From Eubacterium sp. (GTDB lineage: Bacteria > Bacillota > Clostridia > Lachnospirales > Lachnospiraceae): a DNA stretch of 64,000 nt. The notes beneath the pieces are model-generated. The model searched no databases and was not told the DNA's origin. It saw nothing but the letters and a program-made list of their open reading frames with translations. The translations under genes and the position numbers were made by a program. Position 1 is the first letter of the stretch, and each line of letters begins with the position of its first letter. Location of the stretch: positions 62,001 through 126,000 of the forward strand of contig JAFRNE010000032.1 of NCBI GenBank assembly GCA_017430325.1, given 5' to 3'. Below are positions 45,966 through 56,959 of the stretch, in pieces.

Positions 45966-46805
45966 TCACAGAGTAACTCTCGCGTGACGGTTCACATGAC
46001 AGCACATATTTACTGCAACAGGCATACCTGCTATATGAGTCGGATAGGTTTCAATATTGACTGCAAGAGCTGTAGTGCTTCCTCCGAGACCTGCAGGACC
46101 TATACCAAGCTGATTTATCTCTGCAAGAAGCTCATCCTCAAGCTCTTTGATGTGTGGAAGTTCGCTTCTTACATCAAGATTCCTTGTGAGTGCCTTCTTT
46201 GCAAGTTTTGCAGAAAGTTCAAAATCACCGCCGATACCAACACCTACAACAAATGGAGGACATGCATTCGGACCTGCCTCGCTGACAGTCTTCACAACAG
46301 CTTTCTTGATGCCTTCAACACCGTCAGCCGGCTTCAGCATATAAAGCTTGCTCATATTTTCGCTTCCGAAACCCTTCGGCGCAATGAGAATATCAAGCTT
46401 ATCGCCAGGTACTATGTTGTAATGGATGATCGCAGGGGTATTGTCGCCTGTATTTACACGAAGGATAGGGTCTGAAACAACGGATTTTCTGAGATATCCT
46501 TCTTCATAACCCTTTCTGACACCTGCATTTATCGCATCGGTCAGGCTGCCGTTAATATGCACTTCCTGTCCAACTTCCACGAAAAATACAGCCATACCCG
46601 TATCCTGACAGATAGGGATCTGACTTGATCCTGCTATCTCCATATTTTCTATAAGCTGTCCAATAACCTGCTTTCCGAGAGGACTTTTCTCCTTTGTCTC
46701 GGAATCGGTGATACGTCCCTTCACGTCATCGGAAAGATAGAGGTTCGCCTTCACACAGAGCTTTGCTACCTCTTCTGTTATAAGTTCTACACTAATCTCT
46801 TTCAT
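45966..46805 (-). CDS. class I fumarate hydratase, alpha subunit
   Basis: A 279-residue Fe-S cluster-bearing half of the two-subunit fumarase. Cys ligands are expected in PICQDTGMAVFF, GPNACPPFVVG and the C-terminal MCCHVNRHAR. It also carries GIGPAGLGGSTTALAV. The order alpha then beta is usual. It is close behind the gyrA and small membrane protein genes, with only three bases between it and the latter, so it may be co-transcribed with them. Confidence 0.94.
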   Translation of the reverse strand: MKEISVELITEEVAKLCVKANLYLSDDVKGRITDSETKEKSPLGKQVIGQLIENMEIAGSSQIPICQDTGMAVFFVEVGQEVHINGSLTDAINAGVRKGYEEGYLRKSVVSDPILRVNTGDNTPAIIHYNIVPGDKLDILIAPKGFGSENMSKLYMLKPADGVEGIKKAVVKTVSEAGPNACPPFVVGVGIGGDFELSAKLAKKALTRNLDVRSELPHIKELEDELLAEINQLGIGPAGLGGSTTALAVNIETYPTHIAGMPVAVNMCCHVNRHARVTL

Positions 46806-46808
46806 TGT

Positions 46809-47006
46809 TTAACCTATGAAATCGTCCTTTTCAGCCTTTGATTTCTTTCTCTTTCTGTCCTGAATAAAGTTGTTGAGCTTGACAGTTACATAAAATACAA
46901 ACATTATAACCAGGATTATTGCGATCCAGTATGCGGCCGCAATGAGGAACTCTTCAATATTACTCGTATTTGAAAGACCGTCAATATTATCCTTAAATCC
47001 GTCCAT
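46809..47006 (-). CDS. small single-pass membrane protein
   Basis: A 65-residue protein with one membrane helix (about 22-45) and a basic C-terminal tail (DRKRKKSKAEK). GGGAGAG before the ATG and tight spacing between gyrA (17 bases) and fumarase alpha (three bases) argue it is real. Function unknown; not recognised as a known family. Confidence 0.7.
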   Translation of the reverse strand: MDGFKDNIDGLSNTSNIEEFLIAAAYWIAIILVIMFVFYVTVKLNNFIQDRKRKKSKAEKDDFIG

Positions 47007-47023
47007 CTCTTACTCTCCCTGTT

Positions 47024-49726
47024 TTACTCGGTATCTTCTGTATCTGAAGCATCCTTTGTGTCATAATCGTCATCGCTGTCACTATCTTCCTCAGCGTCTC
47101 TCTCTGCAGCTTCAAGCATAGCTTCAAGATCACCCGGAAGGCTCTTCTCTTCTGCCAGTTCCTCTGCTAGATCCTCTGCAGCTTCTTTATCAAGCTCTTC
47201 CTGATCTACAAGCTCAGCTTCCGGAAGGTCCGGAGACTCTTCATCTGTTGCTGCAGTTCCTTCATCAGAGGTCTTGATCTCATCTCTAACCTTTGCGATA
47301 CCTGCAACCGTAATATCACTGTCAGCATCTATGCGCATCAGCTTAACACCGGATGCATTTCTTCCGGTCATTGATATTTCACCGCACTTGATCTGGATTA
47401 TGATGCCCTGATTTGTGATCAGCATAACTTCATGATCCGGATTTACTGCCTTAACACCTACAACATCACCGGTCTTCTCAGTGATCTTGTAGCACTTAAC
47501 ACCCTTACCGCCACGTCTCTGGAGTGGGAACTCCTTGCTGAGCGTACGCTTTCCGATACCCTTCTCAGAAACTACGAGAAGAGCCTCACCCTGAGTTGAA
47601 AGCTGCATTCCGACGATCTCATCACCCTCGGAAAGATTCATGCCACGCACACCCATAGCGCTTCGGCCGGTACTTCTTACATCGGTATCCTTAAATCTGA
47701 TACAGATACCGTATTTTGTAACCATAAATATATCTCTTGTATTGTCTGTGGTCTTAACTTCGATAAGCTCATCGTCCTCCTGAAGAGTCATCGCGATGAT
47801 ACCGTTCTTACGGATATTTGCGTACTCTGTTTCCGGAGTCTTCTTGATGATACCGTGCTTTGTGACCATGATCAGATACTTCTTCTCGCTGAACTGCTTA
47901 AGTGGGATAACAGCAGTAACGTGCTCGTCCGCCTCAAGCTGGAGAAGGTTGACAACAGCTGTACCTCTTGCGGTACGACCTGCCTCCGGTATCTGATAGA
48001 CCTTCATTTTATACACTCTGCCTTTATTTGTAAAGCAGAGAATATAATGCTTTGTCGTAGTCATGAGGATATCCTCAATGAAATCGTCCTCGATGGTCTG
48101 AACACCCTTGATACCCTTGCCGCCTCTGTTCTGAGCATGGAAGTTATCAACCGATGTACGCTTGAAATATCCCAGATGCGTCATAGTAAGAACTGCATTC
48201 TCCTCAGGAATCAGATCTTCATCAACGATATCTGACTCATCCTCGCCTATAGAAGTTCTTCTGTCATCACCGTATTTGTCAGCAATAAGCTGCATCTCAT
48301 CACGGATAACGCCGAGAAGGATCTTCTCATCGTTAAGAATGGACTTGAGATAAACTATCCTCTCCTGAAGCTCCTTATATTCAGCTTCAAGCTTCTCTTT
48401 TTCGAGCCCTGTAAGAGCACGGAGTCTCATATCTACGATGGCCTGTGCCTGTGCCTCTGAAAGAGAGAATCTCTCGATGAGCTTTTCCTTAGCCTCTGCA
48501 ACATTTGCAGCGCCTCTGATTATTCTGATAACCTCATCGATATTATCAATGGCGATAAGGAGACCCTCTAAGATATGAGCTCTCTCCTCTGCCTTCTTAA
48601 GATCAAATTTTGTTCTTCGTGTAACAACCTCTTCCTGGTGCCTGATGTAATATTTCAGCATATCAGGAAGGCTGAGAACCTTAGGCTGGTTATCAACAAG
48701 TGCAAGCATATTTACACCGAAGGTATCCTCGAGCTGAGTATGTTTATAAAGGTTATTGAGGAGAACGTTTGCGTTGCAGTCACGTCTAACTTCGATGACC
48801 ACTCTGAGACCTTCTCTTGATGATTCATCACGGAGGTCTGTGATACCGTCGATTCTCTTATCCTTAACAAGGTCAGCGATCTTCTTGATGAGAAGTGCTT
48901 TATTTACCATGTAAGGAAGCTCTGTGATAACTATCCTCTGCTTGCCGTTTGGCATAGGCTCTATCTCAGAAACCGCACGCACACGGATCTTTCCGCGACC
49001 TGTTCTGTAAGCATCATTGATGCCTCTCACGCCGAGGATCTGTGCTCCTGTAGGGAAGTCAGGACCCTTAACAATCTGAAGTATCTCTTCGATATCAGTC
49101 TCTCTGTCCTCTTCAATACGGTTGTTTATCATCTTTACTGCAGCAGCAGTAACCTCACGAAGATTATGAGGTGGGATATTTGTTGCCATACCTACGGCGA
49201 TACCTGTGGTACCGTTAACAAGAAGGTTTGGATAACGGCTCGGAAGAACCGTAGGCTCCTTCTCTGTCTCATCAAAGTTAGGTATGAAATCAACAGTATC
49301 TTTATTAATATCGGCAAGCATCTCCATAGATATCTTTGTAAGTCTTGCCTCTGTATATCGCATGGCAGCAGCTCCGTCTCCATCCATAGAGCCGAAGTTT
49401 CCGTGACCGTCAACCAGTGGATATCTTGTGTTCCAATCCTGTGCAAGCTTAACTAAAGCCTCATAGATTGAACTGTCACCGTGTGGGTGGTATTTACCCA
49501 TTGTATCACCGACAATACGCGCACATTTTCTGTGTGGCTTGTCAGGACCATTGTTCAGCTCGATCATAGAGTACAGTATTCTTCTCTGAACCGGCTTGAG
49601 ACCGTCTCTTACATCAGGAAGAGCACGGGCAGCTATGACGCTCATGGCATAATCTATGTACGAGTTTTCCATGGTTTTCTTCAGGTCAACTTCTCGTACT
49701 TCATCAAACATCTTGTCGTCGTCCAT
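47024..49726 (-). CDS. gyrA: DNA gyrase subunit A
   Basis: A 900-residue gyrase subunit that breaks and rejoins DNA. The active Tyr124 is in RYTEARL, and the quinolone region HGDSSIYE has the usual Ser85 and Glu89. Six-bladed C-terminal domain motifs are present, including the GyrA box QRRGGKG. The last ~86 residues, beyond the blades, are strongly acidic (about 45% Asp/Glu), longer than the acidic tails I know of in E. coli GyrA. GGAG precedes the ATG. It follows gyrB by 14 bases. Confidence 0.97.
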   Translation of the reverse strand: MDDDKMFDEVREVDLKKTMENSYIDYAMSVIAARALPDVRDGLKPVQRRILYSMIELNNGPDKPHRKCARIVGDTMGKYHPHGDSSIYEALVKLAQDWNTRYPLVDGHGNFGSMDGDGAAAMRYTEARLTKISMEMLADINKDTVDFIPNFDETEKEPTVLPSRYPNLLVNGTTGIAVGMATNIPPHNLREVTAAAVKMINNRIEEDRETDIEEILQIVKGPDFPTGAQILGVRGINDAYRTGRGKIRVRAVSEIEPMPNGKQRIVITELPYMVNKALLIKKIADLVKDKRIDGITDLRDESSREGLRVVIEVRRDCNANVLLNNLYKHTQLEDTFGVNMLALVDNQPKVLSLPDMLKYYIRHQEEVVTRRTKFDLKKAEERAHILEGLLIAIDNIDEVIRIIRGAANVAEAKEKLIERFSLSEAQAQAIVDMRLRALTGLEKEKLEAEYKELQERIVYLKSILNDEKILLGVIRDEMQLIADKYGDDRRTSIGEDESDIVDEDLIPEENAVLTMTHLGYFKRTSVDNFHAQNRGGKGIKGVQTIEDDFIEDILMTTTKHYILCFTNKGRVYKMKVYQIPEAGRTARGTAVVNLLQLEADEHVTAVIPLKQFSEKKYLIMVTKHGIIKKTPETEYANIRKNGIIAMTLQEDDELIEVKTTDNTRDIFMVTKYGICIRFKDTDVRSTGRSAMGVRGMNLSEGDEIVGMQLSTQGEALLVVSEKGIGKRTLSKEFPLQRRGGKGVKCYKITEKTGDVVGVKAVNPDHEVMLITNQGIIIQIKCGEISMTGRNASGVKLMRIDADSDITVAGIAKVRDEIKTSDEGTAATDEESPDLPEAELVDQEELDKEAAEDLAEELAEEKSLPGDLEAMLEAAERDAEEDSDSDDDYDTKDASDTEDTE

Positions 49727-49740
49727 TATTATTCTCCTTA

Positions 49741-51681
49741 CTAAATATCGAGATTCTTTACAAACTTGGCATTTTCTTCAATGAACTTCTTACGAGGCTC
49801 AACCTTGTCACCCATCAGGGTGTTAAATGTAAGATCAACCTCTGTTTCATCATCACTTGCTATTGAAACACGAAGAAGTATCCTCTTCTCAGGATCCATA
49901 GTCGTATCCCAAAGCTGCTCTGCATCCATCTCACCAAGACCTTTGTATCGCTGAACCTTGTTATTCTGATCACGTCCTACTTCTTCAATAATGCTTGAAA
50001 GTTCATCATCGCTGTAGGCATACCAGAATTTCTTGTTCTTCTCGAGTCTGTAAAGAGGTGGCTGTGCAAGATAAACATGACCCTGTCTGATAAGCTCAGG
50101 CATGAATCTGTAGAAGAATGTGAGGAGGAGGGTTGCTATATGAGCACCATCCACGTCGGCATCGGTCATGATTATTATCTTGTTATATCTAAGCTTCTCT
50201 ATATCAAAATTGTCATGAATACCCGTTCCAAATGCAGTGATCATAGCCTTGATCTCAGCATTCTCAAGTATGTGATCGATACGGGCCTTCTCAACGTTGA
50301 GAATCTTACCTCTAAGAGGAAGGATGGCCTGAGTAGCACGGTTTCTCGCAGTTTTTGCGGAGCCACCAGCCGAATCTCCCTCGACTATATAGATCTCGCA
50401 CTCGTCAGGATTCTTGCTTGAACAGTCTGCAAGCTTTCCAGGAAGTGCCATAGATTCCGTAAGATTTGATTTTCTGGCAACGTCTCTTGCCTTTCTCGCT
50501 GCAAGGCGGGCTCTCTGTGCCATAACTGCCTTATCAACGATAGTTTTTGCAACCGAAGGATTCTGCTCGAGAAAATACACCATCTGCTCGGACATAACGC
50601 TCTCAACTGCGGTACGTGCCTCTGCATTTCCAAGCTTCTGCTTGGTCTGACCCTCAAACTGAGGCTCCTCGATCTTAACACTGATAATAGCTGTCAGACC
50701 TTCTCTGAGGTCATCGCCGGAAAGGTTGTCATCCTTATCCTTCAGGTAATTGTTGGTTCTCGCATAATCGTTGAAAACCTTTGTAAGAGCGGCTCTGAAG
50801 CCTGTCATATGCATACCGCCTTCAGGCGTTATGATATTATTTACGAAGCTGTAAACCGACTCGTTGTAACCGTCATTATGCTGAAGAGCAACCTCGACAT
50901 TGATATTATTTTTCATGCCTTCGCAGTAAATAACCTTGTCGTAGATCGCAGTCTTGCCCTTATTGAGGTATTCTACGAATTCCTTGATACCGCCTTCGTA
51001 GTGGAAGGTCTTCTCAACAGGTTCTTCAGGACGAAGATCTGTAAGACTTATCTTCAGGTTCTTTGTAAGAAATGCTGTCTCTCTGAGTCTTACCTTCAGT
51101 GTCTCAAAATCATAGATAACATCATCAAATATGGTAGCATCCGGCTTGAAAGTTACTCTTGTACCGGTCTTATCTGTCTCTCCCACAACCTTAAGATCAT
51201 AGCAGATATTTCCTCTCTCATATCTCTGCTGATATATCTTGCCATCTCTTGAAACCTGAACCTCAAGCCAGTCAGAAAGTGCATTTACAACGGAAGAACC
51301 AACACCGTGAAGACCACCGGAAACCTTGTATCCTCCACCACCGAACTTACCTCCGGCATGAAGCACAGTAAATACGACCTCCACTGCAGGTCTCTTCATC
51401 TTTGGCTGTATTCCTACAGGAATACCTCTTCCGTTATCCTCAACTGTTATTGAATTGTCCTGATTGATGAAAACCTTGATCTCAGAACAAAAGCCCGCAA
51501 GTGCCTCATCTACTGAGTTATCAACAATCTCATAAACGAGATGATGAAGACCTCTTGATGAAGTACTTCCGATGTACATTCCCGGTCTCTTTCTAACAGC
51601 CTCAAGTCCTTCGAGAACCTGAATCTGTTCAGCACCGTAATCTGCTCCAGTTTCTTCGATCTGATTCTTTAAATCTTCCAC
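49741..51681 (-). CDS. gyrB: DNA gyrase subunit B
   Basis: A 646-residue ATPase subunit with the GHKL ATP site ([37 protein letters not shown]) and the Toprim domain ([29 protein letters not shown]). [12 protein letters not shown] is also present. The start is GTG with GGAGG upstream. Between recF and gyrA, as in the conserved dnaA-dnaN-recF-gyrB-gyrA order. Confidence 0.98.
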   Translation of the reverse strand: MEDLKNQIEETGADYGAEQIQVLEGLEAVRKRPGMYIGSTSSRGLHHLVYEIVDNSVDEALAGFCSEIKVFINQDNSITVEDNGRGIPVGIQPKMKRPAVEVVFTVLHAGGKFGGGGYKVSGGLHGVGSSVVNALSDWLEVQVSRDGKIYQQRYERGNICYDLKVVGETDKTGTRVTFKPDATIFDDVIYDFETLKVRLRETAFLTKNLKISLTDLRPEEPVEKTFHYEGGIKEFVEYLNKGKTAIYDKVIYCEGMKNNINVEVALQHNDGYNESVYSFVNNIITPEGGMHMTGFRAALTKVFNDYARTNNYLKDKDDNLSGDDLREGLTAIISVKIEEPQFEGQTKQKLGNAEARTAVESVMSEQMVYFLEQNPSVAKTIVDKAVMAQRARLAARKARDVARKSNLTESMALPGKLADCSSKNPDECEIYIVEGDSAGGSAKTARNRATQAILPLRGKILNVEKARIDHILENAEIKAMITAFGTGIHDNFDIEKLRYNKIIIMTDADVDGAHIATLLLTFFYRFMPELIRQGHVYLAQPPLYRLEKNKKFWYAYSDDELSSIIEEVGRDQNNKVQRYKGLGEMDAEQLWDTTMDPEKRILLRVSIASDDETEVDLTFNTLMGDKVEPRKKFIEENAKFVKNLDI

Positions 51682-51779
51682 CTGAATCCTCCTAACGTTA
51701 TGATCTGATGTATCATACTTATAGTTCTTTAATAAACAAATTATTTAATCCTGATCATTCTTTTATTAATGATCAACCT

Positions 51780-52868
51780 TTAAATACTTTTACTTACTGC
51801 ACTGCCTGCCTCGATATAATATATTTTATCGATGGTTATCCTCTCTTTGATAAAATCATCGTATCCAGTACAGGTTATGATAGTCTGGATATCCTTTATC
51901 GCATCCAGCAGAGCATTTCTTCTTCCACTGTCAAGCTCCGACATTACATCATCAAGAAGAAGTATCGGACTGTCATTTATTATCTTTCTGACAAGCTCTA
52001 TCTCTGCTAGCTTAAGTGAAAGTGCAGCTGTTCTCTGCTGTCCCTGTGAACCGTAAAGCCTGACATCCATATCATTTATGAAAAATGTGATATCGTCTCT
52101 GTGTGGTCCGTACTGGGTGCTTTCGTATTTGCAGTCAATATCTCTCTTATTCTTCAGGGTTTCACTAAAGGACTCTGCATCAACCGACTTATTGTAGACG
52201 ATCTTCAGATCTTCCTTCTCACCCGAAAGATTCTTATGGATATCTCTGACTATATCTCCAAGCATTTCTATAAAATTCTCTCTCTCCTTGATGACCTTGA
52301 TTCCATAGGACATAAGCTGTTCATCCCAGACATCAAGAGTATCTATAAGAGATTTATTGAAATATATCTGCCTCAGAAGATTATTTCTCTGATTAAGTAC
52401 CTTGTTGTAATTCGACAGATTGCTGTAATACAGCCTGCTCAGCTGGCACAGCTCCATATCCATGAATCTTCTTCTCTCAACCGGACCGTTTTTGATGATA
52501 CTCAGATCCTCCGGAGAGAAAAATATGATATTGAGCAGTCCGTAGAGCTCCGCAGAACGTCTTATCGGAAGTCCGTCTATGGCAACACCTTTGTTTTTAT
52601 TCTTCTTCAGGTGCATATCTATCCTGCGGGAAATGTCATTTTTACGCACAAGGAGTTTTATATGAGACTCCTCTTCACCGAATCTTATTATCTCTTTATC
52701 TCTGCTGCCTCTGTGTGATTTGGTAGTGGCAGCCATATAGATAGCTTCGAGGATATTTGTCTTACCCTGGGCATTCATACCATAAAGAATATTTGTGCCC
52801 TTATCAAAGCTGATATCGAGTGTCCCATAATTTCTGTAATTATTTAATGCTATCTGTTCTATAAACAT
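51780..52868 (-). CDS. recF: DNA replication and repair protein RecF
   Basis: A 362-residue SMC-like ATPase that helps load RecA at gaps. Walker A is GMNAQGKTNI, the signature YGSQGQQRTAALSLKLAE, and Walker B LLLDDVMSELD. The ATG overlaps by one base the stop of the upstream S4 gene, so translation is coupled. Confidence 0.97.
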   Translation of the reverse strand: MFIEQIALNNYRNYGTLDISFDKGTNILYGMNAQGKTNILEAIYMAATTKSHRGSRDKEIIRFGEEESHIKLLVRKNDISRRIDMHLKKNKNKGVAIDGLPIRRSAELYGLLNIIFFSPEDLSIIKNGPVERRRFMDMELCQLSRLYYSNLSNYNKVLNQRNNLLRQIYFNKSLIDTLDVWDEQLMSYGIKVIKERENFIEMLGDIVRDIHKNLSGEKEDLKIVYNKSVDAESFSETLKNKRDIDCKYESTQYGPHRDDITFFINDMDVRLYGSQGQQRTAALSLKLAEIELVRKIINDSPILLLDDVMSELDSGRRNALLDAIKDIQTIITCTGYDDFIKERITIDKIYYIEAGSAVSKSI

Positions 52869-53077
52869 TACTTTACATTTACTACGTTGTTGTTATATTC
52901 AACTGTGTCACCGGCGACGATCTTCTTGCCTCTTCTCTCATCAACTTCGCCGTTAACCTTTACTTCACCGTTCTGGATGACAACTTTTGCTTCAATTCCT
53001 GATGAAACAAGGTTTGCAGCCTTAAGAAGCTGACCAAGCTTTATAAATTCTTCGCCTTCGCGTAATCTGAATTCCAT
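52868..53077 (-). CDS. yaaA: S4-domain RNA-binding protein (YaaA type)
   Basis: A 69-residue S4 domain (EFIKLGQLLKAANLVSSGIEA, then VKVNGEVDERRGKKI). This small gene is conserved between dnaN and recF in Firmicutes; its function is undefined. Fifteen bases after dnaN. Confidence 0.93.
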   Translation of the reverse strand: MEFRLREGEEFIKLGQLLKAANLVSSGIEAKVVIQNGEVKVNGEVDERRGKKIVAGDTVEYNNNVVNVK

Positions 53078-53092
53078 ATTTATATCCTTTAA

Positions 53093-54208
53093 TTAATAAA
53101 TTGAAGTATTGATGTTGATTGGAAGAACAATGTAAATATATGTCTCCTCAGCATCCTTGATGATACATGGGCTCTTTGAATCATACATATAGATGCTTAC
53201 ATTATCGTCATCAATAACGCGCAGAGCATCCATAAGGAACTTTGGATTGAATCCGATGATGATCTCATCACCTTCCTTGCTTATCTCAAGCTCCTCATTA
53301 AGAGAACCGATATTTGTATCAACTCTGAGATACATATTGTTATCATTCTTAACGCTTACAACGATAGGCTTCTTGTCTGTCTCCTGAATGAAGATTGAAG
53401 CTCTGTCGATTATAGCCATAAGATCCTTCTTATTAGCCTTAACTACTATCTTATGATCGATAGAAAGCATCTGGCTTATCTTGAAATACTCGCCTTCGAT
53501 AAGTCTTGAAACAACTCTTGTATCGCCAAACTCGAAAAGAACATGATTATCTGAGAAGAAGATTGTTATCTCATCATTCATCTCTCCTGAGATGATCTTA
53601 CTTACTTCCTGAAGGCTCTTTCCAGGAATGACAACCTTAACGTCAGGATTATCACCCTTAAGAGGTATATTTCTCATAGAGATTCTGTGACCGTCAAGAG
53701 AAACAACTGAAAGAGTATTATTCTTAACCTCGAAAGACTCACCTGTCATAAGTCTTGTATTTTCATTATCTGAAATAGAGAAGATAGTCTGTCTGATAAC
53801 ATCACGAAGAGTCATCTGAGATATTGTTATGCTCTTCTCTTTCTCTATAACAGGAAGATATGAGAAGTCCTCACCTGATCTGCAAGGTACAACTGCCTTA
53901 GTCTTCTCGCAATAAACAGTCGTCTTGTAATCAGAATTTGTTTCTATATCAATCTCGCTGTCAGGAAGCTTTCTTACAATATCAGAGAAGAACTTTGCTT
54001 CAAGAGCGATTTTTCCTTCCTCTAAGATTGTTCCCTCTATAAAGGTTTCAATACCAAGCTCAAGGTCGTTAGCGATAAGCTTTATCCTTCCTCCTACTGC
54101 TTCAACCAGTATGCACTGAAGTATAGGCATAGTAGTCTTATTTGAAACTGCTTTCGATACTGTACTTATTCCTGCAGACAGATCCGATTTTTTACATTTG
54201 ATACGCAT
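53093..54208 (-). CDS. dnaN: DNA polymerase III sliding clamp (beta subunit)
   Basis: A 371-residue three-domain clamp that encircles DNA and tethers the polymerase. The N-terminus MRIKCKKSDLSAGISTVSKA and the C-terminal IVLPI segment are typical. GGAG precedes the ATG. Separated from dnaA by a 327-base gap rich in DnaA-box-like sites. Confidence 0.97.
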   Translation of the reverse strand: MRIKCKKSDLSAGISTVSKAVSNKTTMPILQCILVEAVGGRIKLIANDLELGIETFIEGTILEEGKIALEAKFFSDIVRKLPDSEIDIETNSDYKTTVYCEKTKAVVPCRSGEDFSYLPVIEKEKSITISQMTLRDVIRQTIFSISDNENTRLMTGESFEVKNNTLSVVSLDGHRISMRNIPLKGDNPDVKVVIPGKSLQEVSKIISGEMNDEITIFFSDNHVLFEFGDTRVVSRLIEGEYFKISQMLSIDHKIVVKANKKDLMAIIDRASIFIQETDKKPIVVSVKNDNNMYLRVDTNIGSLNEELEISKEGDEIIIGFNPKFLMDALRVIDDDNVSIYMYDSKSPCIIKDAEETYIYIVLPININTSIY

Positions 54209-54535
54209 GAGACGACTCCTTTATTTATTAAATATTTTTTAGTAGTAATAGTAATAAGGGTTGTTGATATGTTGAAAAGTCTCGCAGCCCTTGATTTTAA
54301 AGAAAAGTAAGGGCAAATTCTGTTGTTGAACTGCATTTATTTAAAAGTTAGCTGATGTTGATATTAAGGATTTTGTCCCGGATCAGCTTCGGAAATATGT
54401 ATTTTTCCAGTTTATCAATTCAGTTCATTAATTTTAATGTTCAGACAATTTGAACTTATCAACAGTTATCAACAATTGTTTTTATTTTGTGTTTAAAACT
54501 TCGTTATTAACTATGTTATTGTTGATTACTTTCAT
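54209..54535. other. dnaA-dnaN intergenic DnaA-box cluster
   Basis: There are two exact TTATCAACA boxes one base apart (54456-54464, 54466-54474). One-mismatch variants lie at 54262-54270, 54356-54364 and 54520-54528, the last three on the minus strand. They form a second group of possible DnaA sites beyond dnaA, as in the bipartite Bacillus origin. The rest of the interval is AT-rich. Confidence 0.75.
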
Positions 54536-55933
54536 TTATTCCTGAGGATTCAGCTTCTTAATGATGATATCTACAGTTGAATTGAACTGTGAATCCTCTT
54601 TGACCTTCTCTTCGATACGCTTGATTCCATTATAAACAGTTGCGTGATCCTTACCGCCGACGGTATCACCGATCGACTGGAGGCTTCTGTCAGTAAGATT
54701 CCTGCAGAGATACATAACAAGCTGTCTTGCTATTGCTATATCAGCACTTCTCTTCTTAGACTTGATATCCTCCGTGGAAATATCCATATGTTCAGCAACT
54801 GTTGAAAGAATAAGCTCAGGTGTTATAACAACAGAAGTTGTTTCCTTGGAAATAAGATCCTTCAAAGTATCTCTTGCAAGGTCTTCTGTGATATTTACAT
54901 TCATAAGCTTTGCATAAACGCTTATCTTGTTTAAGGCACCTTCAAGCTCTCTTACGTTTGATACTATATTTTCAGCAATATAGTTAAATACGCCATCAGG
55001 TATGCCTGTAAGACCGTTAAGCTCTGCTTTATTACGAAGGATGGCCATACGTGTTTCATAATCAGGAGCGTGGATATCGATCGGAACACCCCACTCAAAT
55101 CTTGAACGCAGCCTTTCTTCGAGAGATTTGATCTCCTTTGGTGGTTTATCAGAAGATATGATGATCTGCTTCTTGGCTTCGTAAAGATAATTGAAGGTGT
55201 TGAAGAATTCCTGCTGGGTTCTTTCACGACCGATTATCTCCTGAATATCGTCGATAAGAAGAACATCTACTCTTCTGTATTTATCTCTGAAATCATCAGT
55301 TTTATTCTTCTGGATGGCATCGATGATATCATTTGTGAAAATCTCAGAGGTTGTATATAAAACATTTGTATTCTCATCATTCTGCAGAATGTAATGAGCT
55401 ATAGACTGCATAAGATGAGTCTTGCCAAGTCCGGAACCACCGTAGATGAAAAGCGGATTGAAATTATCCTGGCAAGGAAGATCAGCAACGGCGAGGCAGG
55501 TTGCATAAGCATGTCTGTTGCTGTCGCCGACGATGAAGTTCTCGAAGGTGTATTTTGGATTAAGGTTTGAACGCTTAACCGCATTATAATAACCCTCACT
55601 GTATTCACGATGGAGCTTCTGCTCTATTCCGTCGATACCTGTTTCGTTGTGAGGGATGTAATTATTTTTCTCATCAATGATGATATTGATATCCGAATCA
55701 TTGAATATTTCCCTGATAGCAGAAAGAAGGAATATATCGTAGCCCTTCTTATGCAGATATTCTACGCCGTGCTTTCCTCTCTTTTCATCAACGTAGAAAT
55801 AGATGGTATTATCTTCAACCTTGAATATTTCAAGAGTCCTTATCCATGTATCGATTATGATCTTGGATACATCATAATCAGTCTCCAGAATGCGGAGTAT
55901 GTCATTCCATTTTTCTTTAATCAATTCTTCCAT
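54536..55933 (-). CDS. dnaA: chromosomal replication initiator DnaA
   Basis: A 465-residue initiator. Domain I and a linker of about 100 residues lead to the AAA+ domain (Walker A GGSGLGKTH, Walker B VLLIDDIQEI, box VII region LRSRFEWG). The DNA-binding domain IV follows. Its signature here is GGKDHATVYNG rather than the usual GGRDHTTVxHA, so the normally conserved Thr and His are replaced by Ala and Asn. The ribosome site is weak. A promoter at 55992-56020 lies inside the origin region. Confidence 0.97.
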   Translation of the reverse strand: MEELIKEKWNDILRILETDYDVSKIIIDTWIRTLEIFKVEDNTIYFYVDEKRGKHGVEYLHKKGYDIFLLSAIREIFNDSDINIIIDEKNNYIPHNETGIDGIEQKLHREYSEGYYNAVKRSNLNPKYTFENFIVGDSNRHAYATCLAVADLPCQDNFNPLFIYGGSGLGKTHLMQSIAHYILQNDENTNVLYTTSEIFTNDIIDAIQKNKTDDFRDKYRRVDVLLIDDIQEIIGRERTQQEFFNTFNYLYEAKKQIIISSDKPPKEIKSLEERLRSRFEWGVPIDIHAPDYETRMAILRNKAELNGLTGIPDGVFNYIAENIVSNVRELEGALNKISVYAKLMNVNITEDLARDTLKDLISKETTSVVITPELILSTVAEHMDISTEDIKSKKRSADIAIARQLVMYLCRNLTDRSLQSIGDTVGGKDHATVYNGIKRIEEKVKEDSQFNSTVDIIIKKLNPQE

Positions 55934-55991
55934 ATTATTATAAGTAGATAACCTTTCATTTCATTATAAAACGGATATAACCCCATTAGAT

Positions 55992-56020
55992 ATAATACAT
56001 CAAAAACACAAAATACACAA
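55992..56020 (-). promoter_or_regulatory. candidate dnaA promoter
   Basis: TTGTGT and TATTAT are spaced by 17 bases on the minus strand, about 60 bases before the dnaA ATG. Confidence 0.6.
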
Positions 56021-56271
56021 GTGTTGGAGGGGTTCTTCCCTTAAATATGGGTCAAAAACTTTTGCACAAAATTTAGGAATTATGTCTACAAAAAGCAGGT
56101 AAATTATAACAACGAAAATACGTCATATTTTTCGCTTATAAACAAGTTAATCAACAGTTAAATGTATAGTTATCAACAACTTAATAACAAAATGTTGATA
56201 AGATTACGTAAACTGAGGTATTTTTTCATGTCATTTTGTGGGTAACTTTTATGAAAAAGTGCGGTTTTTCC

Positions 56272-56300
56272 TTGACTTTTCGTCGTTTTTTTAATAGAAT
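56272..56300 (+). promoter_or_regulatory. promoter of the rpmH operon
   Basis: TTGACT and TAGAAT are spaced by 17 bases on the plus strand, about 60 bases before the rpmH ATG. Confidence 0.75.
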
Positions 56301-56362
56301 GTCACTTGATTTGTGCTTTTGTTCACATTTCGCATTATTATAGAAAGGATGGTAAAACTTTT

Positions 56363-56497
56363 ATGAAGATGACATTTCAGCCAAAGAACAGACAGAGATC
56401 TAAGGTTCACGGATTCAGAAAGAGAATGAGTACTGCAAATGGTCGTAAGGTTCTTTCAGCAAGAAGAGCTAAGGGAAGAAAGTCTATTTCAGCCTAA
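56363..56497 (+). CDS. rpmH: ribosomal protein bL34
   Basis: A 44-residue basic ribosomal protein with the family start [20 protein letters not shown] and C-terminal [24 protein letters not shown] precedes this ATG; an earlier in-frame start (56306) is not supported by family length. First gene of the rpmH-rnpA-yidD-yidC-jag operon. Confidence 0.98.
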   Translation: MKMTFQPKNRQRSKVHGFRKRMSTANGRKVLSARRAKGRKSISA

Positions 56498-56566
56498 GAC
56501 CACGAATTAAGTGGTCTTTTTAAGTAGCTAATACCTTACATAAACGGTGGGTGAGGTAGTCCGTAA

Positions 56567-56920
56567 ATGAAAAATATCATTTCACTTAAAAACTACAGAG
56601 AGTTTGGCAGGGTCTATGACCACAAAGAATCGTTTGCCAATAAATATTTAGTGATGTACCGTGCAGCCAACCAGCTCGGTTACAGTAGAATCGGAATCTC
56701 TGTCAGTAAAAAAGTTGGCAACAGTGTGGTTCGGCACAGAATTACACGTCTAATCAGAGAAAGCTACAGATTAAATAAAGATAACTTGAAGACAGGCTAT
56801 GATATTGTTATCGTAGCCAGACCGGCATCAAAAGGCAGCATGTATTCTGATATAGAAGGAGCTTTTCTCCATCTTTGCAGATTACAGCATCTTATGGTGG
56901 ATAATTCCGGTAATGATTGA
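56567..56920 (+). CDS. rnpA: ribonuclease P protein component
   Basis: A 117-residue protein cofactor of RNase P for tRNA 5' processing. It shows RIGISVSKKVGNSVVRHRI and the RNR-type basic motif leading to LIRESYR. GAGGT upstream. Confidence 0.96.
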   Translation: MKNIISLKNYREFGRVYDHKESFANKYLVMYRAANQLGYSRIGISVSKKVGNSVVRHRITRLIRESYRLNKDNLKTGYDIVIVARPASKGSMYSDIEGAFLHLCRLQHLMVDNSGND

Positions 56921-56959
56921 TCTATTGGTATTTCGTTTTTATTTTCGGAAAGATCAAGA

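Larger units (their letters stand above)
55934..56362. other. oriC: chromosomal replication origin (oriC)
   Basis: A 430-base AT-rich gap between divergent dnaA and rpmH. DnaA-box-like sites are TTATCAACA at 56170-56178, its complement at 56193-56201, TGTGGGTAA at 56237-56245 and TAATCAACA at 56148-56156. Gene direction flips here, and dnaA, dnaN and rpmH flank it. The melted region was not pinpointed. Confidence 0.9.
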
